A DNA stretch of 64,000 bases from an uncultured bacterium (GCA_945828315.1 CALZQA010000002.1:1-64000); one strand, 5' to 3'; numbered from the stretch's first letter, positions 15,368 through 24,556 are shown. Notes: generated by a model not told the origin, from the letters alone. Translations and numbers: made by a program.

Positions 15368-16786
15368 ATGTACAATCCCAAATCAAACAAGGCAGAGGAA
15401 TTTATTGATGACGGCGAGATCCTGGAGACACTGGAATACGCCGAGAAAAACAAGCGCAACGGGGAACTGATCGATCAGATCCTTGAGAAAGCAAAGCTGC
15501 GCAAGGGGCTTTCCCACCGCGAGGCAGCCGTTCTTCTGGACTGCGAGCTGGAAGACCGTAATGAGCAGATCTATGCGCTGGCAAAGCAGATCAAGAAAGA
15601 CTTTTACGGCAACCGTATCGTGATGTTTGCGCCATTGTATCTGTCAAACTACTGCATCAACAGCTGTGTGTACTGTCCCTATCATATCAAAAATAAACAC
15701 ATTGCCCGCAAAAAGTTAACGCAGGACGAGATCCGTGCGGAGGTCATTGCGCTGCAGGATATGGGACATAAGCGACTGGCTCTGGAGACCGGTGAAGACC
15801 CGGTGAACAATCCGATCGAGTATATTTTGGAAAGTATTGAGACGATCTATGGTATCAAGCACAAAAACGGTGCCATTCGCCGGGTGAATGTCAACATTGC
15901 AGCAACGACGGTGGAAAATTACAGACGTTTGAAAAACGCAGGTATCGGAACATACATTTTATTCCAGGAGACCTACCACAAAAAAAGTTACGAAAAACTG
16001 CATCCGGCAGGACCCAAACACGACTACGCATATCATACCGAGGCGATGGACCGCGCGATGGAGGGCGGCATTGACGATGTAGGCTTAGGTGTACTGTTCG
16101 GTCTGGAGATGTACCGTTACGAGTTCGCAGGACTTCTTATGCACGCAGAACATCTGGAGGCAGTTCATGGCGTTGGCCCCCATACGATCAGCGTGCCCCG
16201 TATCCGGCATGCGGACGATATCGATCCGGAGGCATTTGACAATAGTATCGATGATGACATTTTTGCAAAGATCGTAGCCTGCATCCGCATCGCCGTGCCT
16301 TATACCGGCATGATCGTGTCCACAAGAGAGAGCAAAAAGACGAGAGAGCGCGTGCTGCAACTGGGCATCTCGCAGATCAGCGGCGGTTCCCGCACCAGTG
16401 TCGGCGGCTATGTAGAGGAAGAACCGGAGGAGGAAAACAGCGCACAGTTTGATGTCATCGATAACCGGCCGTTGGATGAAGTGGTCAAGTGGCTGATGGA
16501 GCAGGAATATATTCCCAGTTTCTGTACCGCATGCTATCGCGAGGGACGTACCGGAGACCGCTTTATGTCGCTGTGCAAGAGCGGCCAGATCCAGAACTGC
16601 TGTCACCCTAACGCACTCATGACCTTAAAAGAGTACCTGTGTGACTACGCAAAGCCCGAGACGCGAGCCATCGGCGATGCACTGATCCAGAAGGAGCTTG
16701 CAAATATCCCCAACGAAAAGGTGCGCGGTATTGTTGTCGATAACCTTGCAAAGATTGCACAGGGCAGCAGGGATTTCAGATTCTAA
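15368..16786 (+). CDS. hydG: HydG, radical SAM tyrosine lyase making CO and CN ligands
   Basis: 472 aa. The N-terminal cluster CINSCVYC is near residues 96-103, in a ThiH-like barrel. The C-terminal extension needed for the second, dangler-iron cluster is present as CTACYREGRTGDRF with a further Cys near residue 400 (FMSLCKSG). HydG cleaves tyrosine to give CO and cyanide on iron. The RBS is AGGAGG before ATG 15368. It is the last gene of the maturation operon. Confidence 0.97.
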   Translation: MYNPKSNKAEEFIDDGEILETLEYAEKNKRNGELIDQILEKAKLRKGLSHREAAVLLDCELEDRNEQIYALAKQIKKDFYGNRIVMFAPLYLSNYCINSCVYCPYHIKNKHIARKKLTQDEIRAEVIALQDMGHKRLALETGEDPVNNPIEYILESIETIYGIKHKNGAIRRVNVNIAATTVENYRRLKNAGIGTYILFQETYHKKSYEKLHPAGPKHDYAYHTEAMDRAMEGGIDDVGLGVLFGLEMYRYEFAGLLMHAEHLEAVHGVGPHTISVPRIRHADDIDPEAFDNSIDDDIFAKIVACIRIAVPYTGMIVSTRESKKTRERVLQLGISQISGGSRTSVGGYVEEEPEEENSAQFDVIDNRPLDEVVKWLMEQEYIPSFCTACYREGRTGDRFMSLCKSGQIQNCCHPNALMTLKEYLCDYAKPETRAIGDALIQKELANIPNEKVRGIVVDNLAKIAQGSRDFRF

Positions 16787-16805
16787 AGAGACCTTTATGC
16801 CAGAA

Positions 16806-16861
16806 TTCGTCATTCTGACGAAGCCCGATCGGCATTTCGTCAATCCGACGGAAAATTTTTC
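16806..16861 (+). repeat. Three small tandem palindromes after hydG
   Basis: ttcgtca/tgacgaa (16806-16812 with 16816-16822), the self-complementary ccgatcgg (16825-16832), and ttcgtc/gacgga (16836-16841 with 16847-16852) followed by aaaattttt. The last may terminate the hydG transcript; the first has no T run. The rest of the gap to ugpC holds a weak -10 (TATAGT, 16907-16912). Confidence 0.55.
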
Positions 16862-16967
16862 AAATCTTTAGGTAATCCGTGCATAGCAATTTCTTCCGGA
16901 ATTTTGTATAGTTAGTACAGTTAAAAAACCGTGAACAACAAATCAAAATTTTTAGGAGGACACACCA

Positions 16968-18077
16968 ATGTCAAGTTTATCATGTAAGAACATTTGTAAA
17001 GTATACCCTAACGGCTTTGAGGCTGTTAAGAATTTCAACCTCGAGGTAGAGGACAAGGAATTCATCATCTTCGTAGGACCTTCCGGATGTGGTAAGTCAA
17101 CAACTCTCCGTATGATCGCTGGTCTGGAGGAGATCTCTTCCGGTGAGCTGTATATCGACGGCAAGTTAGAGAATGATGTAGAGCCCAAGGATCGTGATAT
17201 TGCGATGGTATTCCAGAACTACGCTCTGTATCCTCATATGACTGTATACCAGAACATGGCATTCGGTCTGAAGATGCGTAAGGTTCCCAAGGATGTCATT
17301 GACCAGAAGGTACGTGAGGCAGCTAAGATCCTTGATCTGGAGAAATTATTAGACCGTAAGCCGAAGGCTCTTTCCGGTGGACAGAGACAGCGTGTTGCTA
17401 TGGGTCGTGCGATCGTTCGTAATCCTAAGGTATTCCTGATGGATGAGCCTTTATCAAACCTGGATGCAAAGTTAAGAGTACAGATGCGTTCCGAGATTTC
17501 TGCATTACATCAGAAACTGGGCGCAACCATCATCTACGTTACACATGATCAGACCGAGGCTATGACCTTAGGTACCAGAATCGTTGTATTAAAGGATGGT
17601 ATCATCCAGCAGGTAGATTCTCCTCAGAGATTATATGCTGAGCCTGACAACCTCTTTGTTGCAGGATTCATCGGATCTCCTCAGATGAACTTTGTTGATG
17701 CTGTCTGCAAGATCAACGGTTCAGAGGTTACATTAACCTTCGATAAGTTCTCTGTAGTACTTCCTCCGGCAAAGGCTCAGAAGCTCATCGACGGCAACTA
17801 TGACGGAAAGACCGTTGTATTAGGTATTAGACCTGAGAACATCTCAGATGATAAGGAAGATGTTGCAAAGGCAGCATGCAAGGTTACCACAGAGGTTACC
17901 GGATACGAGCTGCTCGGTGCAGAGGTTCTGTTATACTTCTCTGTTGCAGGCGCTAAGATGACTGCAAGCGTTTCTTCCAACACACCTGCTCGTTACGGCG
18001 ATACTGTAGAGCTGGCATTCGACGCAAACGCAATGCATGTATTTGACAAAGAGACTGAGCTGACCATTACCAACTAG
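16968..18077 (+). CDS. UgpC/MsmK/MalK-type ABC sugar ATPase
   Basis: 369 aa ATPase of CUT1 carbohydrate importers. Walker [10 protein letters not shown] near residue 39, Q loop [10 protein letters not shown] near 82, signature LSGGQRQR near 135, Walker [12 protein letters not shown] near 155, switch His in VTHDQTEA near 190, and an OB-fold regulatory region from about 240. It stands alone with its own terminator and no permease, as expected for a multitask ATPase (MsmX/MsmK-like) that powers several oligosaccharide transporters encoded elsewhere. Codon use is more biased than in its neighbours, suggesting high expression. Confidence 0.9.
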   Translation: MSSLSCKNICKVYPNGFEAVKNFNLEVEDKEFIIFVGPSGCGKSTTLRMIAGLEEISSGELYIDGKLENDVEPKDRDIAMVFQNYALYPHMTVYQNMAFGLKMRKVPKDVIDQKVREAAKILDLEKLLDRKPKALSGGQRQRVAMGRAIVRNPKVFLMDEPLSNLDAKLRVQMRSEISALHQKLGATIIYVTHDQTEAMTLGTRIVVLKDGIIQQVDSPQRLYAEPDNLFVAGFIGSPQMNFVDAVCKINGSEVTLTFDKFSVVLPPAKAQKLIDGNYDGKTVVLGIRPENISDDKEDVAKAACKVTTEVTGYELLGAEVLLYFSVAGAKMTASVSSNTPARYGDTVELAFDANAMHVFDKETELTITN

Positions 18078-18107
18078 TCAGGGTATCGGTTTTTACAGAT
18101 CAAATTC

Positions 18108-18143
18108 AAAGGCTGACATGTGAAATGCATGTCGGCCTTTTTT
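18108..18143 (+). terminator. Intrinsic terminator of the ugpC-type ATPase
   Basis: The stem aggctgacatg/catgtcggcct around tgaaatg is followed by six T. Confidence 0.9.
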
Positions 18144-18152
18144 ATACGGCTA

Positions 18153-18181
18153 TTGGCATTTTTATGGAAATGTGTTATAGT
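18153..18181 (+). promoter_or_regulatory. leuA promoter
   Basis: TTGGCA (18153-18158), 17 bp, TATAGT (18176-18181), 35 bp before ATG 18217. The short leader leaves no room for a T-box or leader peptide. Confidence 0.75.
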
Positions 18182-18216
18182 TAACAATATATGTAATGCA
18201 ATATGGAGGAAAAGTG

Positions 18217-19890
18217 ATGTTTGACTATAAGCAATATAAGAGAAACTATTTTATGCCCCCTGAGACTTGCATGGACTGGGCAAAAAAAGAATATGTAGAT
18301 AAAGCACCGATCTGGTGCAGCGTGGATCTGCGAGATGGTAATCAGGCGCTGATCGAGCCAATGAGTCTGGACGAGAAGCTGGAGTTCTTCCAGATGCTGG
18401 TGGATATCGGGTTCAAGGAGATCGAGGTCGGATTCCCGGCAGCATCCGAGACGGAGTACGAACTGGTGCGCACACTGATCGAGAAAAACATGATCCCGGA
18501 GGACGTGACGATCCAGGTGCTGACACAGGCACGTGAGCACATTATCCGCAAGACGTTCGATGCGGTAAAGGGTGCACCGGGTAAAGTGATCGTGCATGTG
18601 TATAATTCCACTTCGCTGGCACAGCGCGAGCAGGTATTTGCGAAATCAAAAGAGGAGATCGAGCAGATCGCGATCGAAGGCGCGAAGCTGTTAAAGGAAC
18701 TTGCAGAAGAAACAGAAGGTAATTTCATTTTTGAGTACAGCCCGGAGAGTTTTACGGGAACAGAGGTAGATTATGCGGTGGATGTGTGCAACGCGGTACT
18801 GGACATCTGGGAGCCGCGTCCGGATTTTAAGCCGATCATCAATATCCCTGCGACCGTGGAGATGTCTATGCCGCATGTATTCGCACAGCAGGTGGAGTAT
18901 GTGAGCAAGCATCTGCACAACCGTGAAAATGTAATCCTCTCTCTGCATCCGCACAATGACAGAGGCTGCGGCATCTCTGATGCGGAGCTGGGTATTCTGG
19001 CGGGCGCAGACCGTATCGAGGGAACAATGTTCGGAAACGGAGAGCGTACCGGAAACGTGGATATCATGGTTCTTGCAATGAATATGTATGCACAGGGTGT
19101 GGATCCTGAACTGGATCTGTCTGATATGCCTCATCTTGTGGAGGTGTACGAACGCCTGACACAGATGCGTATTGATATGCGCCATCCGTACTGTGGAAAG
19201 CTTGTATTCGCAGCATTTTCCGGTTCTCATCAGGATGCGATCGCGAAGGGAATGAAATATCGCGAGTCAAAGGATCCGGCACATTGGACAGTTCCTTATC
19301 TGCCGATCAATCCGGAGGATGTGGGACGCACTTACGACAGCGATGTTATTCGTATCAACAGCCAGTCCGGCAAGGGCGGCGTTGCTTATATCATGGAGCA
19401 GACCTACGGTATCAAGATCCCGTACAAGATGCGTGCGGACTTTGGCTATGCGGTCAAGGATGTGTCCGATCACAGCCATGCGGAGCTGTCACCGGCACAG
19501 ATTTACGATATTTTTATCAAGCGGTATAAAAATTACACGCCGATCTTTGATGTAAAAGGATGCCATTTCCGTCAGGAGAATGGTATTACAGCTACGGTCA
19601 ATATCATTGCAGATAATCGCAAGGATATCGTGGAGGCGACCGGTAACGGCCGTCTGAACGCGGTCAGCAACGCATTTGCAGAAAAATTTGAGACGCCCTG
19701 TGAGGTGATCTGTTATGAAGAGCATGCGCTGACCGATGGCTCTGATTCCAGCGCCATCGCCTATGTGGGTATTCAGGGCGCGGACGGCAAGCAGTACTTT
19801 GGTATCGGCATTGATCCGGATATCATCCGGGCGTCCATTGACGCACTGATCGCTGCGATGAACCGTAGTCTGGAGGCGGTGAAGAAATAA
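18217..19890 (+). CDS. leuA: 2-isopropylmalate synthase (long form)
   Basis: 557 aa; first committed step of leucine synthesis, joining acetyl-CoA and 2-oxoisovalerate. The HMGL-like barrel has DLRDGNQALIEPM near residue 43 (DGNQ rather than DGEQ, typical of the LeuA2 form of this length), EVGFPAASETE near 73 and the metal ligands LHPHNDRG near 250. A C-terminal LeuA allosteric domain spans about 440-550. ATG 18217 is chosen because the GGAGG site (18205-18209) lies upstream of it and would be inside the gene if ATG 18196 were used. Confidence 0.94.
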   Translation: MFDYKQYKRNYFMPPETCMDWAKKEYVDKAPIWCSVDLRDGNQALIEPMSLDEKLEFFQMLVDIGFKEIEVGFPAASETEYELVRTLIEKNMIPEDVTIQVLTQAREHIIRKTFDAVKGAPGKVIVHVYNSTSLAQREQVFAKSKEEIEQIAIEGAKLLKELAEETEGNFIFEYSPESFTGTEVDYAVDVCNAVLDIWEPRPDFKPIINIPATVEMSMPHVFAQQVEYVSKHLHNRENVILSLHPHNDRGCGISDAELGILAGADRIEGTMFGNGERTGNVDIMVLAMNMYAQGVDPELDLSDMPHLVEVYERLTQMRIDMRHPYCGKLVFAAFSGSHQDAIAKGMKYRESKDPAHWTVPYLPINPEDVGRTYDSDVIRINSQSGKGGVAYIMEQTYGIKIPYKMRADFGYAVKDVSDHSHAELSPAQIYDIFIKRYKNYTPIFDVKGCHFRQENGITATVNIIADNRKDIVEATGNGRLNAVSNAFAEKFETPCEVICYEEHALTDGSDSSAIAYVGIQGADGKQYFGIGIDPDIIRASIDALIAAMNRSLEAVKK

Positions 19891-19925
19891 TTGTATCCGA
19901 AAGGAAACAAGGGGTAAGCATAAAT

Positions 19926-21659
19926 ATGAGTAATATGAAAAAGAAAACGTGTAAATATATTTTGACGGTATTGCTGTTTACACTGCTTGTGACGGTCGCG
20001 GATATTCAGCCGGCGCAGGCGGCCGTGAAATTGAACGCATCTTCCGTCAACCTGTGTGTGGGGGATAAGTATCAGCTGCAGCTGACAGGTACTACAAAGA
20101 AGGTTACCTGGAAGTCCAGCAAGACGTCAGTTGCAAAGGTATCTTCAAAGGGACTTGTGACCGCGCGCGCAAAAGGCACTGTGACCATCACGGCTACAGT
20201 CAGCAAGAAGAACTACAGCTGTAAAGTAAAGGTTAATAAAACCTTCAAGGTGGATCAGACAACTGTTTCCATCAAGAAGAATACGGACGTGACAGCGTTT
20301 TTGTCTGTGTCCGGAGGGGTGAATGCGACGGTTGCCGATAAAAAGATCTGTTCTGTGGCATTCGGAAAATGGGACGGCGATTATATTTCCGCCACGATCA
20401 CACCCAAGAAGGTGGGCAGTACGACGATCAAGTTTAAGAATACGGCAAACGGGGAGTTTTGCACGATGACTGTCAAAGTGACGGCACTTCCCTCTATAGC
20501 GACGTTCCAAAGTGCTTCTATCAGTACCGGGGCAGACACGCTCATTGTCGGTGAGAGCAAGCTCAGTGTACCATTCAGCCTGAATCGTGCTTCAACCAAA
20601 ACGTATTTCAGGGTGTATGATGAGAATGGGGCAACGGTGCGCAGCATCAGCCTGGGCTCAGTGAAGGCAAACACAAAGAAGACGGTTGCATGGGATGGAA
20701 AGGACACTGATGGAAATCCCCTGAGCGGCACATTTACCTATGCGATTGTGGCGGACGGAAACCGTACAGACGCGAAAAAAGAGGTAAAGGTATTGGCAGC
20801 ATCTCCTTTTGGAAAGGGAGACGGAACTGAGAAAAATCCTTATCTTGTTTCAGATCTGAATGAACTGTATCTGATCAAAAATTATAACGGTGCTTTCTTC
20901 GCGCAGGATGCGGATATTGATTTCAATTACGGAATGAATACGCAGCTGTTTGATGACAGCACTCCTTTTACCGGAACCTATGACGGAAGCTATGACGGGA
21001 AGAAATATCGGATGACCAACCTTTGCGGTTATAATTCCGTATTCGGATCCATCGGTGAAACCGGAACCGTCAAAAATGTAAGTCTGAGCAACTGTGTGTT
21101 GAACACGATAGGAAGTCTTTTCGCGTATACGAACAAGGGGACCATCGACAGCTGCTCGGTTGATGGCAAGATCCTCTGCAATGCAGGCAATCAGGCGGCA
21201 ATGCTTGTCATGTACAATAAAGGTGTGATCCGTGACTGTACGGTTTCAGGAACATTAAATGTAGAAGCGACCAATGTGATCGGCATGACAACACTCCGCG
21301 CCGGAGGCATTGTTTTCCAGAATAGCGGAACGATCGCTAAGTGTACGTCATCAGTTCAGATCACGCAGAAGATAACGGTTGGCACGTATGTGGCCGGTAC
21401 GATGCATGAGATCTACGCCGGAGGCATCGTGTCAGAGAACGCATCCGAGGCTATCGTGACGCAATGTGTATTTACCGGAACGATCCATACATCGGTCATA
21501 CTGCCGGAGACAGTCAAGGATGTGACACCGGATCAGACGTGTAAGACATATCTCGGATTCGTTGCGGGAACAAACAACGGAAATATCGTAAGCTGTGTCA
21601 ATGCATCTTCGGGCGGTACTTTGGGTGCACAGGGCACCGGAAGCGGAACGGTACAGTAG
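19926..21659 (+). CDS. Secreted Big_2 protein with FlgD-like Ig and GLUG-like repeats
   Basis: 577 aa exported protein. Signal peptide to about residue 36 (ending AQAA), Big_2 domain about 37-103 (VTWKSSKTSVAKVSSKG), a further beta domain about 105-188, a FlgD/CHU_C-like Ig segment about 205-285 (VAWDGKDTDGNPLSG), then a Gly-, Thr- and Cys-rich region with GLUG-like turns (NLCGYNSVFGSIGETGTV, NKGTIDSCSVDG, NSGTIAKC). The last region suggests a beta-helix that binds or passively covers a surface. No sorting motif is seen. It lies 35 bp after leuA and may be read from the same transcript. Confidence 0.75.
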   Translation: MSNMKKKTCKYILTVLLFTLLVTVADIQPAQAAVKLNASSVNLCVGDKYQLQLTGTTKKVTWKSSKTSVAKVSSKGLVTARAKGTVTITATVSKKNYSCKVKVNKTFKVDQTTVSIKKNTDVTAFLSVSGGVNATVADKKICSVAFGKWDGDYISATITPKKVGSTTIKFKNTANGEFCTMTVKVTALPSIATFQSASISTGADTLIVGESKLSVPFSLNRASTKTYFRVYDENGATVRSISLGSVKANTKKTVAWDGKDTDGNPLSGTFTYAIVADGNRTDAKKEVKVLAASPFGKGDGTEKNPYLVSDLNELYLIKNYNGAFFAQDADIDFNYGMNTQLFDDSTPFTGTYDGSYDGKKYRMTNLCGYNSVFGSIGETGTVKNVSLSNCVLNTIGSLFAYTNKGTIDSCSVDGKILCNAGNQAAMLVMYNKGVIRDCTVSGTLNVEATNVIGMTTLRAGGIVFQNSGTIAKCTSSVQITQKITVGTYVAGTMHEIYAGGIVSENASEAIVTQCVFTGTIHTSVILPETVKDVTPDQTCKTYLGFVAGTNNGNIVSCVNASSGGTLGAQGTGSGTVQ

Positions 21660-21668
21660 GAGGACAGT

Positions 21669-22325
21669 ATGAATTACTTAGCACCATCGCTGCTGGCAGC
21701 GGATTTTACAAGACTTGGAGAGCAGATGCGGATCATTGATCAGGCAGGGGCACAGTATTTTCATTTTGATGTGATGGATGGATCCTTTGTGCCGAACATT
21801 TCGATGGGACTTCCGGTATTACAATCGATCCGCAAGGTGACGAAAAAAAAGCTGGATGTACATCTGATGATCACGCATCCGGAACAATATATCAGTGATT
21901 TTTCCGATGCTGGAGCGGATATCCTTACCGTTCATGCGGAGACCTGTACACATCTGGATCAGGTCGTGAGAGATATTAAGCGTGAAGGCTTGCTGGCAGG
22001 CGTGGCATTAAATCCGTCAACGCCCCTGAGTGTGTTGGATTATATTTTACCTGAGGTGGATATGGTGCTTGTCATGACGGTCAACCCCGGTTACGGCGGG
22101 CAGAAGATGATCCCGTATACGCTGGATAAGATCCGTGAACTGCGTGGGATCGTGCAGCGGAGAGGTCTGACCACGGATATTGAGGTGGACGGCGGCGTCA
22201 AGATCGACAATGTAGACCGGTTTCTGGCTGCCGGTGCCAACGTGATCGTGGCGGGAAGCGGTATCTTTAAAGGAGATCTCGCCGGCAACGTGGAAGCCTT
22301 TCTGGAAAAGATGGGTGAAGCTTAA
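21669..22325 (+). CDS. rpe: Ribulose-phosphate 3-epimerase
   Basis: 218 aa TIM barrel of the pentose phosphate pathway. Signature motifs are LAPSLLAADF near residue 4, HFDVMDGSFVPNIS near 33, VHLMI near 66, MTVNPGYGGQ near 138 and VDGGV near 174. A GTAGGAGGA site precedes ATG 21669, 9 bp after the secreted-protein stop. Its 3' end overlaps the convergent DUF4250 gene by 4 bp. Confidence 0.96.
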   Translation: MNYLAPSLLAADFTRLGEQMRIIDQAGAQYFHFDVMDGSFVPNISMGLPVLQSIRKVTKKKLDVHLMITHPEQYISDFSDAGADILTVHAETCTHLDQVVRDIKREGLLAGVALNPSTPLSVLDYILPEVDMVLVMTVNPGYGGQKMIPYTLDKIRELRGIVQRRGLTTDIEVDGGVKIDNVDRFLAAGANVIVAGSGIFKGDLAGNVEAFLEKMGEA

Positions 22326-22501
22326 ATAAACTGATTTCGATCGCTGTCATAGGTGTATCCTATGGCGGCGATTTTTTGCGTAAGTACTGCTTCATCCTGT
22401 TCCAGATCATCGCAGAGCGCAGACAGGCTGCTATAGTGGTCGCGCAGCTTTGTGTTCAAAAAACTCAGCAAAATGACCGGATCATTGGGGACTGCTGGCA
22501 T
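22322..22501 (-). CDS. DUF4250 family small protein
   Basis: 59 aa, on the minus strand, convergent with rpe. It reads PNDPVILLSFLNTKLRD at the start and SALCDDLEQDEA in the middle and ends in YTYDSDRNQFI, which matches the DUF4250 family common in Clostridia. Its function is unknown; the predicted helical, acidic make-up hints at a small HTH-like fold. GGAGGG (22513-22508) sits 6 bp before ATG 22501, and a near-consensus promoter lies upstream. Confidence 0.85.
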   Translation of the reverse strand: MPAVPNDPVILLSFLNTKLRDHYSSLSALCDDLEQDEAVLTQKIAAIGYTYDSDRNQFI

Positions 22502-22546
22502 ATGATTCCCTCCTTGTTTCGTGATATTTGTGAAGATTCGTTCCTT

Positions 22547-22575
22547 ATCATAAAACGCTTCAGGTAAAATGTCAA
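22547..22575 (-). promoter_or_regulatory. Promoter of the DUF4250 gene
   Basis: On the minus strand, TTGACA (22575-22570), 17 bp, TATGAT (22552-22547). Confidence 0.8.
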
Positions 22576-22654
22576 TTCCGGTTAAAGTGAATCAATCTGT
22601 TCAATTTCACGAAAATTTTATAAAATTTATGAAATTTTGTGTTTATTTTTGACG

Positions 22655-22683
22655 TTGACGTGAGAAATTGTAATGCCTATAAT
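22655..22683 (+). promoter_or_regulatory. Promoter of the amtB fusion gene
   Basis: TTGACG (22655-22660), 17 bp, TATAAT (22678-22683). Upstream, 22603-22640 is very AT-rich and contains gaaaattttataaaattt palindromes. The predicted start at about 22690 is only some 14 nt before a terminator hairpin. Confidence 0.85.
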
Positions 22684-22703
22684 AGGGGTCAAGATAAGCA
22701 AAG

Positions 22704-22735
22704 GCGCTTAGGGAAATTCCCTGAGCGCTTTTTTT
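22704..22735 (+). terminator. Terminator hairpin inside the amtB leader
   Basis: The 11-bp stem gcgcttaggga (22704-22714) / tccctgagcgc (22718-22728) is followed by seven T. It lies between the amtB promoter and ATG 22765, so it must be read through or antiterminated for amtB to be made. An attenuator role is inferred. Confidence 0.85.
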
Positions 22736-22764
22736 GCGTTATAAAACTAAAGGAGGACATAGTT

Positions 22765-24534
22765 ATGACAGAAGAAATTTTACAGGCGATCAATGACAAC
22801 ATCTTTGCAGTCTGGTTACTGATAGGTACCGTGTTGATCTTCTGGATGCAGGCAGGATTCGCGATGGTGGAGGCAGGTTTTACCCGGGCGAAGAATGCAG
22901 GTAACATCATCATGAAAAACCTGATGGATTTTTGTATCGGTACTGTAATGTGGTTTATCATCGGTGCATCACTCATGCTTCCCGCAGCGGAAGGAAGCAG
23001 TGATATCATGGGAATTATGGGAACACCCGGATTTGGAGTATTTACAGATTATGCAAACTTCAGCTTCTCCGGTTTCGTGTTCAACCTGGTATTCTGTGCG
23101 ACCACAGCAACGATCGTATCAGGAGCTATGGCAGAACGTACCAAGTTTCTTACCTACTGTATTTATTCAGCAGTGATCTCAGGTATCATTTACCCGATCG
23201 AGGCACACTGGACATGGGGCGGCGGATTCCTTGCAAACATGGGCTTCCATGATTATGCAGGTTCTACCTGTATCCATATGGTTGGTGGTATCTGCGCATT
23301 GATCGGTGCAGCGTTCCTTGGACCCCGTATCGGAAAATTCTCAAAGGATAAGAACGGCAAGATCGTAAAGGTCAACGCTTTCCCCGGACATAACTTAGTA
23401 ATTGGTGCACTTGGTGTATTCATCCTGTGGTTTGGCTGGTATGGATTTAACGGTGCCGCAGCGACAGATGTTCCGACACTTGGTTCAATTTTCTTAACAA
23501 CAACTGTAGCACCTGCGGTAGCAACCGTTGTATGTATGATCTTTACTTGGATCAAATATGGTAAACCCGATGTTTCCATGTGTTTGAATGCATCTCTGGC
23601 AGGTCTGGTAGCCATCACCGCTCCCTGTGATGTTACCGATTGTGCAGGCGCAGCGATCATTGGTGCTGTATCCGGTGTGCTGGTTGTATTTGGTGTATGG
23701 TTATTGGATAATGTACTTCGTGTGGATGACCCTGTTGGCGCAGTAGCCGTACATATGATGAACGGTATCTGGGGTACGATCGCAGTTGGTTTATTTGCAA
23801 CATCTTCTGCTCCCGGATTTGCAGTGGCAGGTATTAAAGAAGGATTGTTTTATGGCGGTGGTTTTGAGCAGCTTGGTCTTCAGCTTATCGGTATCTTTGC
23901 AACCGCAGCATGGACCGTTGTTACGATCACTATCACATTCCTTGCTCTGAAACATACGATCGGTCTTCGTGTCAGCGAGGAAGAGGAAATTGTCGGTCTG
24001 GATGCATGCGAGCATGGTCTTCCGTCTGCATATGCAGGATTTGGTATCAGTGATATGTCTATGACCATGGATGTCAACGAGAATACAGATCTTGGTGTTG
24101 CTGAGTATGAGAAAGCTTCTCAGGCAAAGATCGATGCAGCAGTGCCGGTTGTAAATTCCACAAGCCCTGTCACAAGCTCCGGTATTCACAACATTGTTAT
24201 CATCGCAAAGCTGACCAAGTTCGACAAGCTGAAAAAAGCACTCAACGAGCTGGGCGTAACCGGTATGACTGTTGTTCAGGTTATGGGCTGTGGTGTTCAG
24301 AAGGGCGCCGGCGAGTTCTATCGTGGAGTTGAGATGGATGCAACACTGCTTCCGAAGATCAAGATCGAAGTCGTTGTAGCAAAGATCCCGGTAGAGAAAG
24401 TCATCGAGACGATCAAGAAGACACTTTACACCGGACATATCGGAGACGGAAAGATCTTCGTATACGATGTGGCAAAGGTTGTCAAGGTTCGTACCGGCGA
24501 AGAAGACGTGGCTGCATTGCAGGATGTAGAGTAA
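22765..24534 (+). CDS. amtB: Ammonium transporter AmtB fused to a PII (GlnK-like) domain
   Basis: 589 aa. The Amt channel (about 1-430, eleven membrane helices) keeps the twin His as STCIHMVGG and AVHMMNGIWGT and begins WLLIGTVLIFWMQAGFAMVEAGF. After a linker a PII domain spans about 474-589, with NIVIIAKLTKFDKL, the T-loop segment GEFYRGVEMD (its Tyr sits where GlnK is uridylylated) and HIGDGKIFVYDV. Fusion puts the usual partner GlnK on the channel itself, so gating by ADP/ATP and 2-oxoglutarate in cis is likely. ATG 22765 follows AGGAGG; the longer frame would start inside the promoter. Confidence 0.93.
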   Translation: MTEEILQAINDNIFAVWLLIGTVLIFWMQAGFAMVEAGFTRAKNAGNIIMKNLMDFCIGTVMWFIIGASLMLPAAEGSSDIMGIMGTPGFGVFTDYANFSFSGFVFNLVFCATTATIVSGAMAERTKFLTYCIYSAVISGIIYPIEAHWTWGGGFLANMGFHDYAGSTCIHMVGGICALIGAAFLGPRIGKFSKDKNGKIVKVNAFPGHNLVIGALGVFILWFGWYGFNGAAATDVPTLGSIFLTTTVAPAVATVVCMIFTWIKYGKPDVSMCLNASLAGLVAITAPCDVTDCAGAAIIGAVSGVLVVFGVWLLDNVLRVDDPVGAVAVHMMNGIWGTIAVGLFATSSAPGFAVAGIKEGLFYGGGFEQLGLQLIGIFATAAWTVVTITITFLALKHTIGLRVSEEEEIVGLDACEHGLPSAYAGFGISDMSMTMDVNENTDLGVAEYEKASQAKIDAAVPVVNSTSPVTSSGIHNIVIIAKLTKFDKLKKALNELGVTGMTVVQVMGCGVQKGAGEFYRGVEMDATLLPKIKIEVVVAKIPVEKVIETIKKTLYTGHIGDGKIFVYDVAKVVKVRTGEEDVAALQDVE

Positions 24535-24556
24535 TACTTATGGAATAAAATAGAAC

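Noticed and set aside
18144-18216. T-box or leader peptide before leuA
   Set aside because: The start point is within about 30 bp of the ATG, leaving no space, and no leucine codon run is present.
22376-22567. 63-codon plus-strand frame after rpe
   Set aside because: It overlaps the DUF4250 gene on the other strand, has no ribosome site, and no familiar sequence.
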